Origin: Comamonadaceae bacterium
GTDB taxonomy: Bacteria; Pseudomonadota; Gammaproteobacteria; Burkholderiales; Burkholderiaceae_C
NCBI GenBank assembly: GCA_013297985.1
Contig: JAAFIY010000009.1
Coordinates: 1-53,586 of the forward strand
Direction: 5' to 3'
DNA: 53,586 nt
Position numbers and translations under genes: made by a program
Notes under the pieces: generated by a model
Told to the model about the DNA's origin: nothing
Databases searched by the model: none
Seen by the model: the letters and a program-made list of their open reading frames with translations, nothing else
Part shown: positions 27,323 through 36,338 of the stretch, piece after piece
How positions within the stretch are numbered: the first letter of the stretch is position 1
How the letters are laid out: each line of letters opens with the position of its first letter

Positions 27323-28129
27323 TCAATAGGTGCCAGGGTAGGCGCCGCCGTCAATCAGAATGTTTTGGCCGTTGATGTACCCCGCGTGCATGCTGCACAA
27401 AAAGGCGCAGGTGGCCCCAAATTCGGCCGGGGTGCCAAAGCGGCGGCTGGGCACGGTTTGGCGCCGCGCGGCAGCCACCGCTTCCAGGCTTTGGCCGGTT
27501 TTGCTGGCGGTGCCTTTCAAGGTGCCTTGCAGGCGGTCAGTGTCAAACGCGCCGGGCAGCAGGTTGTTGATGGTCACGCCCTTCTCAGCCAGGCTGGGGT
27601 TGCGCGCCAGGCCGGCTACAAAACCGGTCAAACCACTGCGGGCGCCGTTGGACAAGCCCAAGATGTCGATGGGCGCCTTGACTGCGGACGAGGTGATGTT
27701 CACCACCCGCCCAAAACCGCGCTGCGCCATGCCGTCCACCGTGGCGCGCATCAGGTCGATGGGGGTGAGCATGTTGGCTTCGACCGCCGCCAGCCAAGCG
27801 GCGCGGTCCCAGTCACGGAAGTCGCCCGTAGGGGGGCCGCCTGCGTTGGTGATGACGATGTCAAAGTCACGACCCGGGCCACCGGCTGCCGCCCAAACGG
27901 CTTCGCGCCCAGCACTTTGGGTGATGTCAGCCGCCACGGCCAGCACCTGCGCCCCATGGGCTTTGGCTCGCGCAACCAGATCGGTTTGCGCAGCTTGCAA
28001 GGGCGCTGTCGTGCGAGCCACCACTACCAGGTTCACACCCGCATCAGCCAGCGCTTGCGCACAGCCCAAACCCAGCCCCTTGCTCGCGCCACAAACCAAG
28101 GCCCAGCGGCCCGCAATTCCCAGATCCAT
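27323..28129 (-). CDS. SDR-family oxidoreductase-like protein lacking the YxxxK catalytic pair
   Basis: 268 aa, Rossmann fold. The nucleotide loop is GASKGLGLGCA, the NAG motif is TNAGGPPTGDF, and the catalytic-serine strand is VVNITSSAVKAP. Where classical SDRs have YxxxK this protein reads LGLSNGARSGL, so Tyr and Lys are both absent; it resembles the BKR-like SDR subgroup known to depart from the canonical tetrad. The C-terminus is standard (INGQNILIDGGAYPG). A paralogue with the same changes is at 39808-40587. Substrate unknown. Confidence 0.87.
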   Translation of the reverse strand: MDLGIAGRWALVCGASKGLGLGCAQALADAGVNLVVVARTTAPLQAAQTDLVARAKAHGAQVLAVAADITQSAGREAVWAAAGGPGRDFDIVITNAGGPPTGDFRDWDRAAWLAAVEANMLTPIDLMRATVDGMAQRGFGRVVNITSSAVKAPIDILGLSNGARSGLTGFVAGLARNPSLAEKGVTINNLLPGAFDTDRLQGTLKGTASKTGQSLEAVAAARRQTVPSRRFGTPAEFGATCAFLCSMHAGYINGQNILIDGGAYPGTY

Positions 28130-28255
28130 AGATCGTCTGCCTTTTGTTCTGGCGTTCTGAGCAACGCCGTTTGAGTGCCAACCACATCACGCCCAACGTG
28201 CGCGGTATCGGTGAAACCCCTGCACAAGCGGCTGGGCTCAGGGCATCATAGAGAC

Positions 28256-29101
28256 ATGCGAAATTCCATTGCACACCACACTTTGCCGCCCAAAGCCGCC
28301 CGCTTGGCGCGCCGGGCGGGGCTGTTGCTGGCGGCCGCGCTGGCGTCGCTGACCCCTTCTTGGGTGCTGGCGCAAGCCGGTGACGCCGTGGTCGCCAAAA
28401 AGGCGGTGGTGCTGCGTGACAAACCAGGCGACACCGCCGCCAGCCTGGGCAACATCGCAGCGCAAACCGCACTGACGCGCTTGCCCACCCGCCAGGGCGC
28501 TTGGGTGCAGGTGCGCACCCAACAGGGCCAAACCGGTTGGCTGCACATGTTTGATGTGGGGCCGTCGAACAGCGCCGCTTTACAGGCCTCTGGCGGCGCG
28601 GGTGCATCGCGCTCGGTGGCGGGCCTGTTTTCGCCGGGTGGCGCGCAGACCACTGGCACGTCCACGGTGGGGGTGCGCGGTCTGGGGGCCGAAGACATTG
28701 CCAACGCCACGCCCAACCCACAAGCGGTGCAGCAGGCCGAGCGCATGCGCGCCAACACTGACCAAGCCCGCCAGTTTGCGGTAGCCAGCAAGGTGCGCGC
28801 TTATCAGGTGCCGCCCTTGCCCGCGCCGGGCTTTTTTGCCGGTGGCGCGGGCAGCGCACCTGCAGCCAGCAGCAGTGGCGAAGCAGGGTCTGCTGCACCT
28901 GCACCGGCTGCGCCTGCGGCCGCCAACCGTGCTGCAGCGCCCGCGCCAGCCGCTAGCCGACCCGCCGCACCTGCGCCCGCGCCCGCACCCCAAGCCTCCG
29001 GTGGCGGTTTGGGTGGGGTGCTGGGCAATGTGTTCACTGGAAAGCCAGGCGTGAGCGTACCGGCTGGCTCTGATCCGTCACGCGAGGGCACTGCACCATG
29101 A
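28256..29101 (+). CDS. Exported SH3-domain protein with Ala/Pro-rich tail
   Basis: 281-aa secreted or periplasmic protein. Start ATG 28256 gives a signal peptide (RLARRAGLLLAAALASLTPS, cleavage near VLAQA). A bacterial SH3-like domain follows (about residues 44-105: VVLRDKPGDTAASLGNIAAQ ... QGAWVQVRTQQGQTGWLHMF). The second half is low complexity, Ala/Pro-rich, typical of a flexible envelope linker, ending in a Gly-rich patch (GGGLGGVLGNVFTGKPG). The stop overlaps the M48 protease start by 4 bp (ATGA), so the two are coupled and probably act together in the envelope. Confidence 0.87.
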   Translation: MRNSIAHHTLPPKAARLARRAGLLLAAALASLTPSWVLAQAGDAVVAKKAVVLRDKPGDTAASLGNIAAQTALTRLPTRQGAWVQVRTQQGQTGWLHMFDVGPSNSAALQASGGAGASRSVAGLFSPGGAQTTGTSTVGVRGLGAEDIANATPNPQAVQQAERMRANTDQARQFAVASKVRAYQVPPLPAPGFFAGGAGSAPAASSSGEAGSAAPAPAAPAAANRAAAPAPAASRPAAPAPAPAPQASGGGLGGVLGNVFTGKPGVSVPAGSDPSREGTAP

Positions 29102-30063
29102 GGCTCGCTTCTTTTCAACCCAAGTGGCGCGCTGGCCTGCTTGCAGCAGCTTTTGGTGCGGGCTGCCTGCTGTCGTCGCCCCTGGCAGTGGCGCAAAACC
29201 CCTTGGGTGCTTTGCAAGGCCTGGGCAACGCGCTGGGAAGCGGCCAAGCGGGCAGCGCTGGCGCAGCAGTCGGCAGCGTGTTGGGAGCCACTGGCGCCAA
29301 CACGGGTGGCACCAACCCGCTGGACCTCATCAAGCTGCTGCAACAGTCGGTGGAGACGATTGAAGAGTCCAAAGAAATTGAAATTGGGCGGCAGGTGTCT
29401 GCCGTCCTCTTGGGCGCCAAGCCGCTGCACAAAGACATGCGCTTGCAGCGCTATGTGAACCAACTCGGCCGCTGGCTGGCCATGCAAAGCAGCCGCCCTG
29501 GGCTGCCCTGGACCTTTGCAGTCATTGACGACGGCGGCTTCAATGCCTTCGCCGCCCCCGGTGGCTATGTGTTTGTGACCAAGGGCCTGATTGATCGGGT
29601 GCGCGACGAGGCCGAGCTGGCGGGCATCTTGGCCCACGAGATTGCCCATGTGTTGGGCAAGCATCACCTCAAAGCCATTGGCAAAAATGCCCGGGCTGGC
29701 GTGGCGGCTGCGGTGCTGCAAAGCCAAGTGCGCGGTGTGGGGGGCGCTTTGGCCAACCCCCTGTTCAGCCTCGGTAAAACGGTCTATGCCCGCGGCCTAG
29801 ACCGCGACGATGAGCACGAAGCCGACCGCGTGGGTGTGGCCTTGGCCGCCGCTGCTGGATATGACCCCTATGGCCTGGTGGTGGTGCTGCAAAACCTGAG
29901 CACAGCATCCGCCAGCGACCCCAATTTTTCGCTGACCATGTCCACCCACCCGCCCGCTCAAGCGCGCTTGGACTATCTGGAAAAGGCCATGGGCAATCGG
30001 CTTGACGGCTTGGCCGGGGCGCCGTCGCCGCGGGTGGCGGCCCGTATTGCCGCGATGAAGTAG
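29098..30063 (+). CDS. M48-family metalloprotease, exported
   Basis: 321-aa zinc protease. Signal peptide to about VAQ32, then a Gly/Ala-rich region (LGNALGSGQAGSAGAAVGSV), then the M48C-type catalytic domain: EIEIGRQVSAVLLG, FNAFAAPGGYVFVTKGLI, the zinc site LAHEIAHVLGKHH (His180, Glu181, His184) and the third ligand region DRDDEHEADRVGV. A short C-terminal STHPPAQARLDYL motif is characteristic of the family. It resembles the catalytic part of BepA-like proteases without TPR repeats. Coupled to the SH3 gene. Confidence 0.93.
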   Translation: MRLASFQPKWRAGLLAAAFGAGCLLSSPLAVAQNPLGALQGLGNALGSGQAGSAGAAVGSVLGATGANTGGTNPLDLIKLLQQSVETIEESKEIEIGRQVSAVLLGAKPLHKDMRLQRYVNQLGRWLAMQSSRPGLPWTFAVIDDGGFNAFAAPGGYVFVTKGLIDRVRDEAELAGILAHEIAHVLGKHHLKAIGKNARAGVAAAVLQSQVRGVGGALANPLFSLGKTVYARGLDRDDEHEADRVGVALAAAAGYDPYGLVVVLQNLSTASASDPNFSLTMSTHPPAQARLDYLEKAMGNRLDGLAGAPSPRVAARIAAMK

Positions 30064-30095
30064 CGCCCGCGCTGCCCAAGGGGCGGTGTGGTCTG

Positions 30096-30971
30096 TTAAG
30101 GCCCTGATTCGGCAGCCCGCGGCGCCCGCGTGACCACCAGCACCCCGGCCAATACCAGCAGCGTGCCCACCACCACCCAGCCGGTAAACGGCTCGCCCAG
30201 CAGCACCACACCCATGGCAATCGTGGCCATGGGGCCCACCATACCGGTCTGTGCGGCCAAGCCAGAGCCAATGCGCTCAATGGCCATCATCACCAACAGC
30301 ACCGGTACGGCGGTACACAGCGTGGCGTTGAGCACCGACAGCCATATCACCTGCGGCGCCACCTGTGTGGCTGCCTCCAAAGGCCGAAGCACTGCAAACT
30401 GCGCGATGCACAGCAAACAGGCCACGCTTGTGGCCAGCCCCACCAGGCGCAGTGAACCCAGGCGCTTGACGACTTCACCGCTGTAGACCAAATAGACGGC
30501 GTAACTCAAGGCGCTGCCCAGCACCAGCATGGTGCCCAGCGCCACGTCGCGGCCTTCCAGACGCAGCTCCTGCGCAAACACCACCACCACGCCGGCGTAG
30601 CTGATGGCCATGCCCAGCGCTTGGCGCATGCTGATGCGCCGCCCATACAGCATCCAGCCCAACACCAAGACCAGCGTGGGGTTCAGGTACAAGATCAGCC
30701 GCTCTAGGCTGGCGCTGATGTAAGCCAGCCCGGCAAAGTCCAAAAAGCTGGCCAAGTAGTAGCCGGTAAATCCCAGCCAAAGCACGCTCAGCCAGTCGCG
30801 CCGGGTGAGTGCCGCTTGCCCCCGGCTGGCCCACCAAGCCATGGCCAGAAACAGCGGCAGCGCAAACAGCATGCGCAACATGATGAGCGTGACCGCATCC
30901 ACCCCGTAGCGGTACGCCAGTTTCACGATGATGGCCTTGCCGCTAAAGGCAATCGAGCCCGCAGCGGCCAT
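30096..30971 (-). CDS. EamA-family (DMT) membrane transporter
   Basis: 291 aa from ATG 30971, about ten membrane segments in two EamA repeats (GKAIIVKLAYRYGVDAVTLIML ... ISYAGVVVVFAQ; MLVLGSALSYAVYLVYSGEVV ... LAGVLVVTRAPRAAE). Substrate unknown. The frame continues to a GTG at 31007, adding residues MAATKSIAIGLG that are encoded by the stem of a palindromic repeat; which start is used affects whether the first membrane helix is full length. It is convergent with the M48 gene. Confidence 0.87.
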   Translation of the reverse strand: MAAAGSIAFSGKAIIVKLAYRYGVDAVTLIMLRMLFALPLFLAMAWWASRGQAALTRRDWLSVLWLGFTGYYLASFLDFAGLAYISASLERLILYLNPTLVLVLGWMLYGRRISMRQALGMAISYAGVVVVFAQELRLEGRDVALGTMLVLGSALSYAVYLVYSGEVVKRLGSLRLVGLATSVACLLCIAQFAVLRPLEAATQVAPQVIWLSVLNATLCTAVPVLLVMMAIERIGSGLAAQTGMVGPMATIAMGVVLLGEPFTGWVVVGTLLVLAGVLVVTRAPRAAESGP

Positions 30972-30984
30972 CCCCAGACCTATT

Positions 30985-31047
30985 GCTATGCTTTTTGTAG
31001 CTGCCACGGCAGATAAACAGGCCGCAAGAGCCTGATTCGTTTCAAAG
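30985..31047 (+). repeat. ~60-nt palindromic repeat, copy 5 (at EamA start)
   Basis: GCTATgctttttGTAGCT at 30985-31002, then GCcacGGCAGATAAACAGG and GAGCCTGATTCGTTTCAAAG, aligning with the reverse copy at 46850. It lies in the gap between two minus-strand genes and overlaps the upstream candidate start of the EamA gene. Confidence 0.72.
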
Positions 31048-31067
31048 AAGCCAAAGCAGGCAGATGT

Positions 31068-32684
31068 TTAGAAGCCCGCCGCAAGACCATCCCGCCGGGT
31101 GTCACTGGCGGCGATATAGCCTTCCACATCAGGCCGCCCTGCACGCCAGATGAACTGGCCCGCACCAAAGTCTTGGTACGAGTCGTTGAACGACTCCACC
31201 TGATGACCCAAATCGCGCAAGCCCTGCACCAAGGCGGCGGGCATGGCGTCTTCCACGTTCAGGTTCAGGCCCTGGTTGAAGCGCCAGCGCGGCGCGTCGC
31301 AGGCCGCTTGCGGGCTTTGGTGAAAGTCCAGCATACGCACCAGCGTTTGCAAATGGCCTTGGGGCTGCATGTTGCCGCCCATCACGCCAAAGCTCATCAC
31401 GGCTTCATCCCCTTTGGTGAGGAACGCCGGAATGATGGTGTGAAACGGCCGCTTGCCCGGTGCCACGCAGTTGGGGCTGTCAGCGTTCAGGCTAAAGCCG
31501 TGGCCGCGGTTTTGAAAGCTGATGCCGTAGGTGGGCTCCACCACGCCTGAGCCAAAGCCCATGTAGTTGCTTTGAATCAGACTGACCATCATGCCGCGCT
31601 CATCGGCCGCAGTGAGGTAGATGGTGCCGCCCTTGACCGGGTTGCCCGGGCCAAACACCTGGGCGCGGCTGGGGTCGATCAGGCGGGCGCGCTGGGCCAG
31701 ATAGCTCGGGTCCAACATTTGCGCAGCAGTCACCCGCATGCCCACCGGATCAGCCACCATGGCGTAGGTATCGGCAAAGGCCAGCTTCATCGCCTCAATC
31801 AGCAGATGCTGGGTGGCGGCGCTGTCTAAAGGCATAGACGCCACATCAAAGTGCTGCACCATACCCAGCGCCATCAGGGCAGCGATGCCTTGGCCGTTGG
31901 GCGGAATCTCATGCACCGTGTAGCCACGGTAGCTTTGCGCAATGGGCTCCACCCACTCGGGCTGGTAGGCGGCAAAGTCGGCCTCGGTATGGGCGCCACC
32001 GTGCTCGCGCAAAAAGCGTACGGCCGCCTGGGCGATCTCGCCTTGGTAGTAAGCCGCAGCGCCCTTGCGCGCAATGGCTTGCAGGGCGCGCGCGGCATGG
32101 GGCATGGCGAAGTGTTCGCCCACCTCGGGCGCGCGGCCGCGCGGCAAAAAGGTGTGGGCAAAGCCCGGTTGGGCGCCCAGTTCAGCCACCGCAGCAGCCC
32201 ACTTTTGCTGCACCACCACCGGCACCAAATAGCCACGCTGTGCAATGTCCGCAGCACGCACCAACACATCGCCCAAGGAGCGTTTACCGAATCGATCTAC
32301 CAAAGCCTGCCAACCCGCCACGGCACCGGGCACGGTGATGGAATCCACGCCGCGCTTGGGGCCCACCGCGTCGGTGGCCCCCGGCCGTGCGCGCAGGTAG
32401 TCGCGCGTCCAAGCCGCAGGGGCGCGGCCTGAGGCATTGAGCCCGTGCAGTCGGGTGCCGTCCCACACCAGGGCAAACAAGTCGCTGCCCAGCCCGTTGC
32501 TGACCGGCTCCACCACCGTCATGCAGGCCGCTGCGGCCACCGCCGCATCCACCGCATTGCCGCCTTGCTGCAGCATCGCCAGCCCGGCTTGCGCCGCCAG
32601 CGGGTGCGAGGTGCTGACCACGTTGCGGGCAAAAACCGGTAGCCGGGCGCTGGAGTAGGGATTGGCAAAGTTAAAGGGCTTCAT
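31068..32684 (-). CDS. ggt: Gamma-glutamyltransferase family protein
   Basis: 538-aa Ntn hydrolase that self-cleaves into two subunits. The N-terminal block VVSTSHPLAAQAGLAMLQQG GNAVDAAVAAA and GLGSDLFALVWD are family signatures. The nucleophile is the threonine of VKGGTIYLTAADERG (about Thr354), followed by SLIQSNYMGFGSGVV and the late GVMGGNMQPQGHLQ. No signal peptide, so it is probably cytosolic, unlike the periplasmic E. coli enzyme; this is the group whose substrates (glutathione or other gamma-glutamyl or acyl amides) are often unclear. Start ATG 32684. The 8-bp tandem repeat upstream (32689-32712) covers its ribosome-binding region. Confidence 0.9.
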   Translation of the reverse strand: MKPFNFANPYSSARLPVFARNVVSTSHPLAAQAGLAMLQQGGNAVDAAVAAAACMTVVEPVSNGLGSDLFALVWDGTRLHGLNASGRAPAAWTRDYLRARPGATDAVGPKRGVDSITVPGAVAGWQALVDRFGKRSLGDVLVRAADIAQRGYLVPVVVQQKWAAAVAELGAQPGFAHTFLPRGRAPEVGEHFAMPHAARALQAIARKGAAAYYQGEIAQAAVRFLREHGGAHTEADFAAYQPEWVEPIAQSYRGYTVHEIPPNGQGIAALMALGMVQHFDVASMPLDSAATQHLLIEAMKLAFADTYAMVADPVGMRVTAAQMLDPSYLAQRARLIDPSRAQVFGPGNPVKGGTIYLTAADERGMMVSLIQSNYMGFGSGVVEPTYGISFQNRGHGFSLNADSPNCVAPGKRPFHTIIPAFLTKGDEAVMSFGVMGGNMQPQGHLQTLVRMLDFHQSPQAACDAPRWRFNQGLNLNVEDAMPAALVQGLRDLGHQVESFNDSYQDFGAGQFIWRAGRPDVEGYIAASDTRRDGLAAGF

Positions 32685-32688
32685 GGGC

Positions 32689-32712
32689 TAAGCGGGTAAG
32701 CGGGTAAGCGCC
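32689..32712. repeat. Tandem 8-bp repeat (TAAGCGGG x3)
   Basis: Units at 32689, 32697 and 32705 (the third is TAAGCGCC). It sits immediately upstream of the ggt start codon and so in its 5' region. Confidence 0.7.
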
Positions 32713-32829
32713 AATGCGACGCAAGAAAAACACAACAGCCCAAGATTGTGCGTTGCCCGGCAAGCGCCCCTTGGGCTGACACAACAAGACACAATGTTCA
32801 CTGACCTTTTTTTGGCGCAGGAGCGAGCG

Positions 32830-35211
32830 ATGAATTCAGTCCGTCAACAAGTGTGTGCCTGGCTGCTAGCGGCGTGCGGACTTGCAAGTGCGGGGGCAGC
32901 CACGGTGCCCGAAGGCGCAGACTTCGCCACCGACGTCGTTGGCGATGCCTGGGATTTTTCCACTCAGAGTGATGTCTACCCGCTGCTATGGACGCACAAC
33001 CTGGCCAGTGCCACCGTGGCCAACGGCACAGTGCGCGGCGTGGCGCGCGACACCGATCCGCATCTGTGGCTGCTGTTTCCGCAGATTCCGTCGGCCATTC
33101 CCACGGCCAACCGGCCCACCCGCACCATCGACGGCAATCGCTTTCAGGTGCTCACCTTTCGCATGAAGCTGCCTGACACCGTGGTGCCAGGCAGCCGCCA
33201 AGGGCGCCTGGTGTGGCATCGCGGCGGCACCACGATTGCGGCGTTTGATGCGGCTTACAGTGAATCGCAGTTGATCAGCGTCTACCCAGGCTGGAACACC
33301 TACCGGTTTGAGCTCGACCGGCTGCCCATGACGCGCGGCACCCCTTGGGGCGGCACCATCCACGGCATCCGCATTGACCCGTGTCTGGGCTGCCAGATCG
33401 AATTTGAAATGGACTGGGCGCGCTTGTCGCCCCGCGCCGATACGGCTTCAGGCGTCACCTTGGCAGCAGGGCGCAGCCGCCTGTTGATAAGCGATGACGT
33501 CACCAGCGCCAACCCGCGCCCGGTGGCCAGCTTGAAAGCCGGTACGGCCAATCGGGTGAGCACCGCCGAGCTGCCGCCCGGCACCTACAAATCGGCTGCC
33601 GTCACCGACGGCGACTGGGCCCTGGCCGAACGTGGCCGCGCATGGGACATGTCCAGCACCAGTGACTTTGCCTGGGCCAGCACCAGCGGCTTTGCCAACG
33701 CCACAGTGGCGGGCGGCGCGTTCTCGGGCACCACCAACGGCCCGTTTCCGTTTTTATTGATGGATATCCCGCTGCACACCGCCATTGACACCAGCCAATA
33801 CCGCCACATTGCCATTGACCTCACGGTGGGCAGCTTGCCGCCGCAAACCAGCGGGCTGGTGGTGTGGTGGGGCGCGCAACCTGCAGCTCTGCAGTACGCC
33901 AGTGGTTTTCAGCCGCTCACTGTAGGGCGGCAGACCATCCGCATCGACCTTGGCACCCAAGGCAACTGGGCGGGCTTGATGCGTGCACTGCGCATTGACC
34001 CCATCAACGGACCCAACGCGGGCAGCGGCGTGAATGTGCGCATTCACAGCGTGCGCCTCACCAAAACCGCCGGCTTCATCGAAAACGTGGCCTGGGATGC
34101 GGACCCCTTGATCGTTAACGCCAAGCCCAACGCGCAAGTGCTGTCGCCCAGTTTTGGCGCTGGCACGCTGGACTACGCCACGGTAGAAAAAGGCGCCCCG
34201 TGGAACATGGCGGGCACCGGCGTGCAACAGCCACAACAGGGCAACTTGCAGGGCTGGCGCTACACCAATCGGATTGATGACCTGGCGTTGAACGTGCCGG
34301 TGTTCCAGGGCACATCGCTGCCGGCCGCGCCGGGCAAAACCGAAGGCGATCCCCACGCGTTTTTGGTCTTCCAAGAAAACGCCGCACCGATTGATGCCGA
34401 TCGCTATCGCTGGCTAGGGTTTGACTTGTACGTACCCTTCAACGCAGCAGACCAAAACGAGCTGACGGTGGGCGCCGTGATGCGCTTGGCGTGGAAGGAC
34501 AGTGACCTTGACCCGGGCCTCACCACCGACGACATCTTGCTCATGCCCGGCTACGCCACCTACTGGTTTGACATGGCCAACCTGCGCTATGAGCCCGCCA
34601 GCGCCCGCCGCTGGGCGGGACTGGTGCGCTACCTGCGCATTGATCCGTTTGAGTTCCCGGCGCCGCGCTCGTTCTACCTGGGGCCGTCACGCTTAATGGC
34701 ACAGCCCCTGGGCCGCTTTGTGCTGCCGGTAGCCCTGCAGCTCAGTGATGCCGAAAGCGACAGCCTGAGCGTGCAACTGCTGGCGGGCGCAACCGTGCTG
34801 GCCAACCGCACGGGTGTCGCCCCAGGCCGACTTGATCTAGTGGCCGACTTGGCCGCGCTGCCGCTGGGCGAGCACACGGTGGTGGCGCGCATCAGCGACG
34901 GCCGCAACACCCGCGACGTGACCCTGCCGCTGCCGGTGCAAAAAATCGCGGGCACCACCCCGCAAGCTGCCAGCGAGCTCGCCGCCATTGACCGCATCTA
35001 CAACTGGGCCCAAGTGGCCCTGGGACTGCCGCCCGCCACCTCGTCAGGCAGCGCGGGTTGCGCCCTAGCGACGGCGCATGCGCGCCGCTACACCGTGGGT
35101 TGCCTGATGGCCATTGATGGTGCGGTCTTCTTTACGGTAGGCGCTGGCCCACTGACCTATGCAGGCACCGTGGCGGACTTTTTGGCGGTGGCGCAGGCTT
35201 CAGGTTTTTGA
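32830..35211 (+). CDS. Large secreted multi-module protein, function unknown
   Basis: 793 aa. Start ATG 32830 has AGGAG 6 nt upstream. Signal peptide MNSVRQQVCAWLLAACGLAS, cleavage near AGAA. Three related modules of roughly 180 residues follow (about 25-215, 255-430 and 465-645). Each has a WD/N-aromatic opening (AWDFSTQSDV, AWDMSSTSDF, PWNMAGTGVQ), an ID...R hinge before a lVW-type strand, and a closing motif (IHGIRIDPC, MRALRIDPI, VRYLRIDPF). They look like beta-sandwich, carbohydrate-binding-like folds. A short Ig-like segment (about 650-715) and a C-terminal domain (IYNWAQVALGLPP to FLAVAQASGF) complete it. The latter resembles a recurrent C-terminal module of Burkholderiales secreted proteins. 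No catalytic domain seen; adhesion or polymer binding is a guess. Confidence 0.8.
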   Translation: MNSVRQQVCAWLLAACGLASAGAATVPEGADFATDVVGDAWDFSTQSDVYPLLWTHNLASATVANGTVRGVARDTDPHLWLLFPQIPSAIPTANRPTRTIDGNRFQVLTFRMKLPDTVVPGSRQGRLVWHRGGTTIAAFDAAYSESQLISVYPGWNTYRFELDRLPMTRGTPWGGTIHGIRIDPCLGCQIEFEMDWARLSPRADTASGVTLAAGRSRLLISDDVTSANPRPVASLKAGTANRVSTAELPPGTYKSAAVTDGDWALAERGRAWDMSSTSDFAWASTSGFANATVAGGAFSGTTNGPFPFLLMDIPLHTAIDTSQYRHIAIDLTVGSLPPQTSGLVVWWGAQPAALQYASGFQPLTVGRQTIRIDLGTQGNWAGLMRALRIDPINGPNAGSGVNVRIHSVRLTKTAGFIENVAWDADPLIVNAKPNAQVLSPSFGAGTLDYATVEKGAPWNMAGTGVQQPQQGNLQGWRYTNRIDDLALNVPVFQGTSLPAAPGKTEGDPHAFLVFQENAAPIDADRYRWLGFDLYVPFNAADQNELTVGAVMRLAWKDSDLDPGLTTDDILLMPGYATYWFDMANLRYEPASARRWAGLVRYLRIDPFEFPAPRSFYLGPSRLMAQPLGRFVLPVALQLSDAESDSLSVQLLAGATVLANRTGVAPGRLDLVADLAALPLGEHTVVARISDGRNTRDVTLPLPVQKIAGTTPQAASELAAIDRIYNWAQVALGLPPATSSGSAGCALATAHARRYTVGCLMAIDGAVFFTVGAGPLTYAGTVADFLAVAQASGF

Positions 35212-35259
35212 CGCGCCCTGCGCTGCGCCCAGCAACCCGAACCGCCAAAACGTAGGCCG

Positions 35260-36288
35260 TTAGTCAGCGGTGATCTTGCGCTCGGCAATGATGGCGCGCC
35301 ACTGTGTACTGTCAGCCGCCACCATGCGGGCAAATGCGTCGGCCGCGCCGCCCACGGGCTCAATGCCCAGGCGACCCAGGCGGTCGCGCACATCGGCATC
35401 GGCCAAGGCTTCGTTGACTGTGGTGTTGAGCCGCGCCACCAGTTCGGGGGCCAAGGCCCGCGGTGCGTACAAACCAAACCAAGTGTTGCTGGCGTAGCCG
35501 GGCAGCACCTCTGACACGGCGGGCAAGTCTGGCGCCAAGGGTGAGCGCCGGGCTGAAGTCACTGCCAGCGCCCGCAAGCGGCCTTCGCGCACGTGCGGCA
35601 GCCCAGTGGGCAGCGAATCAAACATCACGTCGAGCTTGCCGCTCATCAAATCGGGCATGGCCAGCGCCGTGCCGCGATAGGGAATATGGGTAATGAACAC
35701 CGCCGCACGTGACTTGAACAGCTCGGTGGTGAGCTGCACGATGGTGCCATTGCCGCTGGAGCCATAGTTAAGCTGCCCCGGTCGCGAGCGCGCCAAGGCA
35801 ATGAACTCTTGCACCGATTTGGCGGGCGACGAGTTGGGCACCAGCATGATGCTGGGCGCGTTACCCACATGGGCCAGCGGCGTGAAATCACGCACCGCGT
35901 CATAGGGCATGCGCGGGTTCAGGCTGGGGCCGATGCTGTGGGTGCTGCTGGTGGCCAGCAGCAGCGTGTAACCGTCAGGTGCGGCCTGGGCCACAGCGGC
36001 CGAACCAATCGTGCCACCTGCGCCGGGGCGGTTTTCCACCACCACCGTTTGCCCTAGCCTTTCGCCCCATTTTTGCGACAGCGCGCGGGCAAACACATCG
36101 GTGGCCCCGCCCGCCGGAAACGGCACCACCAAGCGCACGGGTTTGTTGGGAAACCCGCCGGCCTGGGCCCAAGAAAAAGCGGGTGCCAGCCCAAGGGCTG
36201 CACCCGCTGCGAGTGCGGTACCGCTTTGCAGCAGCTGCCGACGGTGGTTAGAGGTGGCTGGCGTCTTTTGATTGAGTTTCGCGTTCAT
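35260..36288 (-). CDS. Bug/TctC-type receptor of a tripartite tricarboxylate transporter
   Basis: 342-aa periplasmic binding protein. The signal (HRRQLLQSGTALAAGAALGL, cleavage near SWAQA) has a twin-arginine-like motif. Family blocks: VRLVVPFPAGGATDVFARAL, VVVENRPGAGGTIGSAAVAQ, DGYTLLLATSSTHSIGPSLN, ITHIPYRGTALAMPDLMSG and FGLYAPRALAPELV. It follows TctA by 50 bp in the order TctB-TctA-TctC, and is the receptor physically closest to the permease. The ligand is unknown, but the operon begins with an aromatic hydroxylase, so a carboxylated aromatic or related acid is reasonable. Confidence 0.93.
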   Translation of the reverse strand: MNAKLNQKTPATSNHRRQLLQSGTALAAGAALGLAPAFSWAQAGGFPNKPVRLVVPFPAGGATDVFARALSQKWGERLGQTVVVENRPGAGGTIGSAAVAQAAPDGYTLLLATSSTHSIGPSLNPRMPYDAVRDFTPLAHVGNAPSIMLVPNSSPAKSVQEFIALARSRPGQLNYGSSGNGTIVQLTTELFKSRAAVFITHIPYRGTALAMPDLMSGKLDVMFDSLPTGLPHVREGRLRALAVTSARRSPLAPDLPAVSEVLPGYASNTWFGLYAPRALAPELVARLNTTVNEALADADVRDRLGRLGIEPVGGAADAFARMVAADSTQWRAIIAERKITAD

Positions 36289-36338
36289 GGCTGCAGATTG
36301 TGGCCGCAGCCATGCATTCGTGCAGCCAAGCGAAGGCT

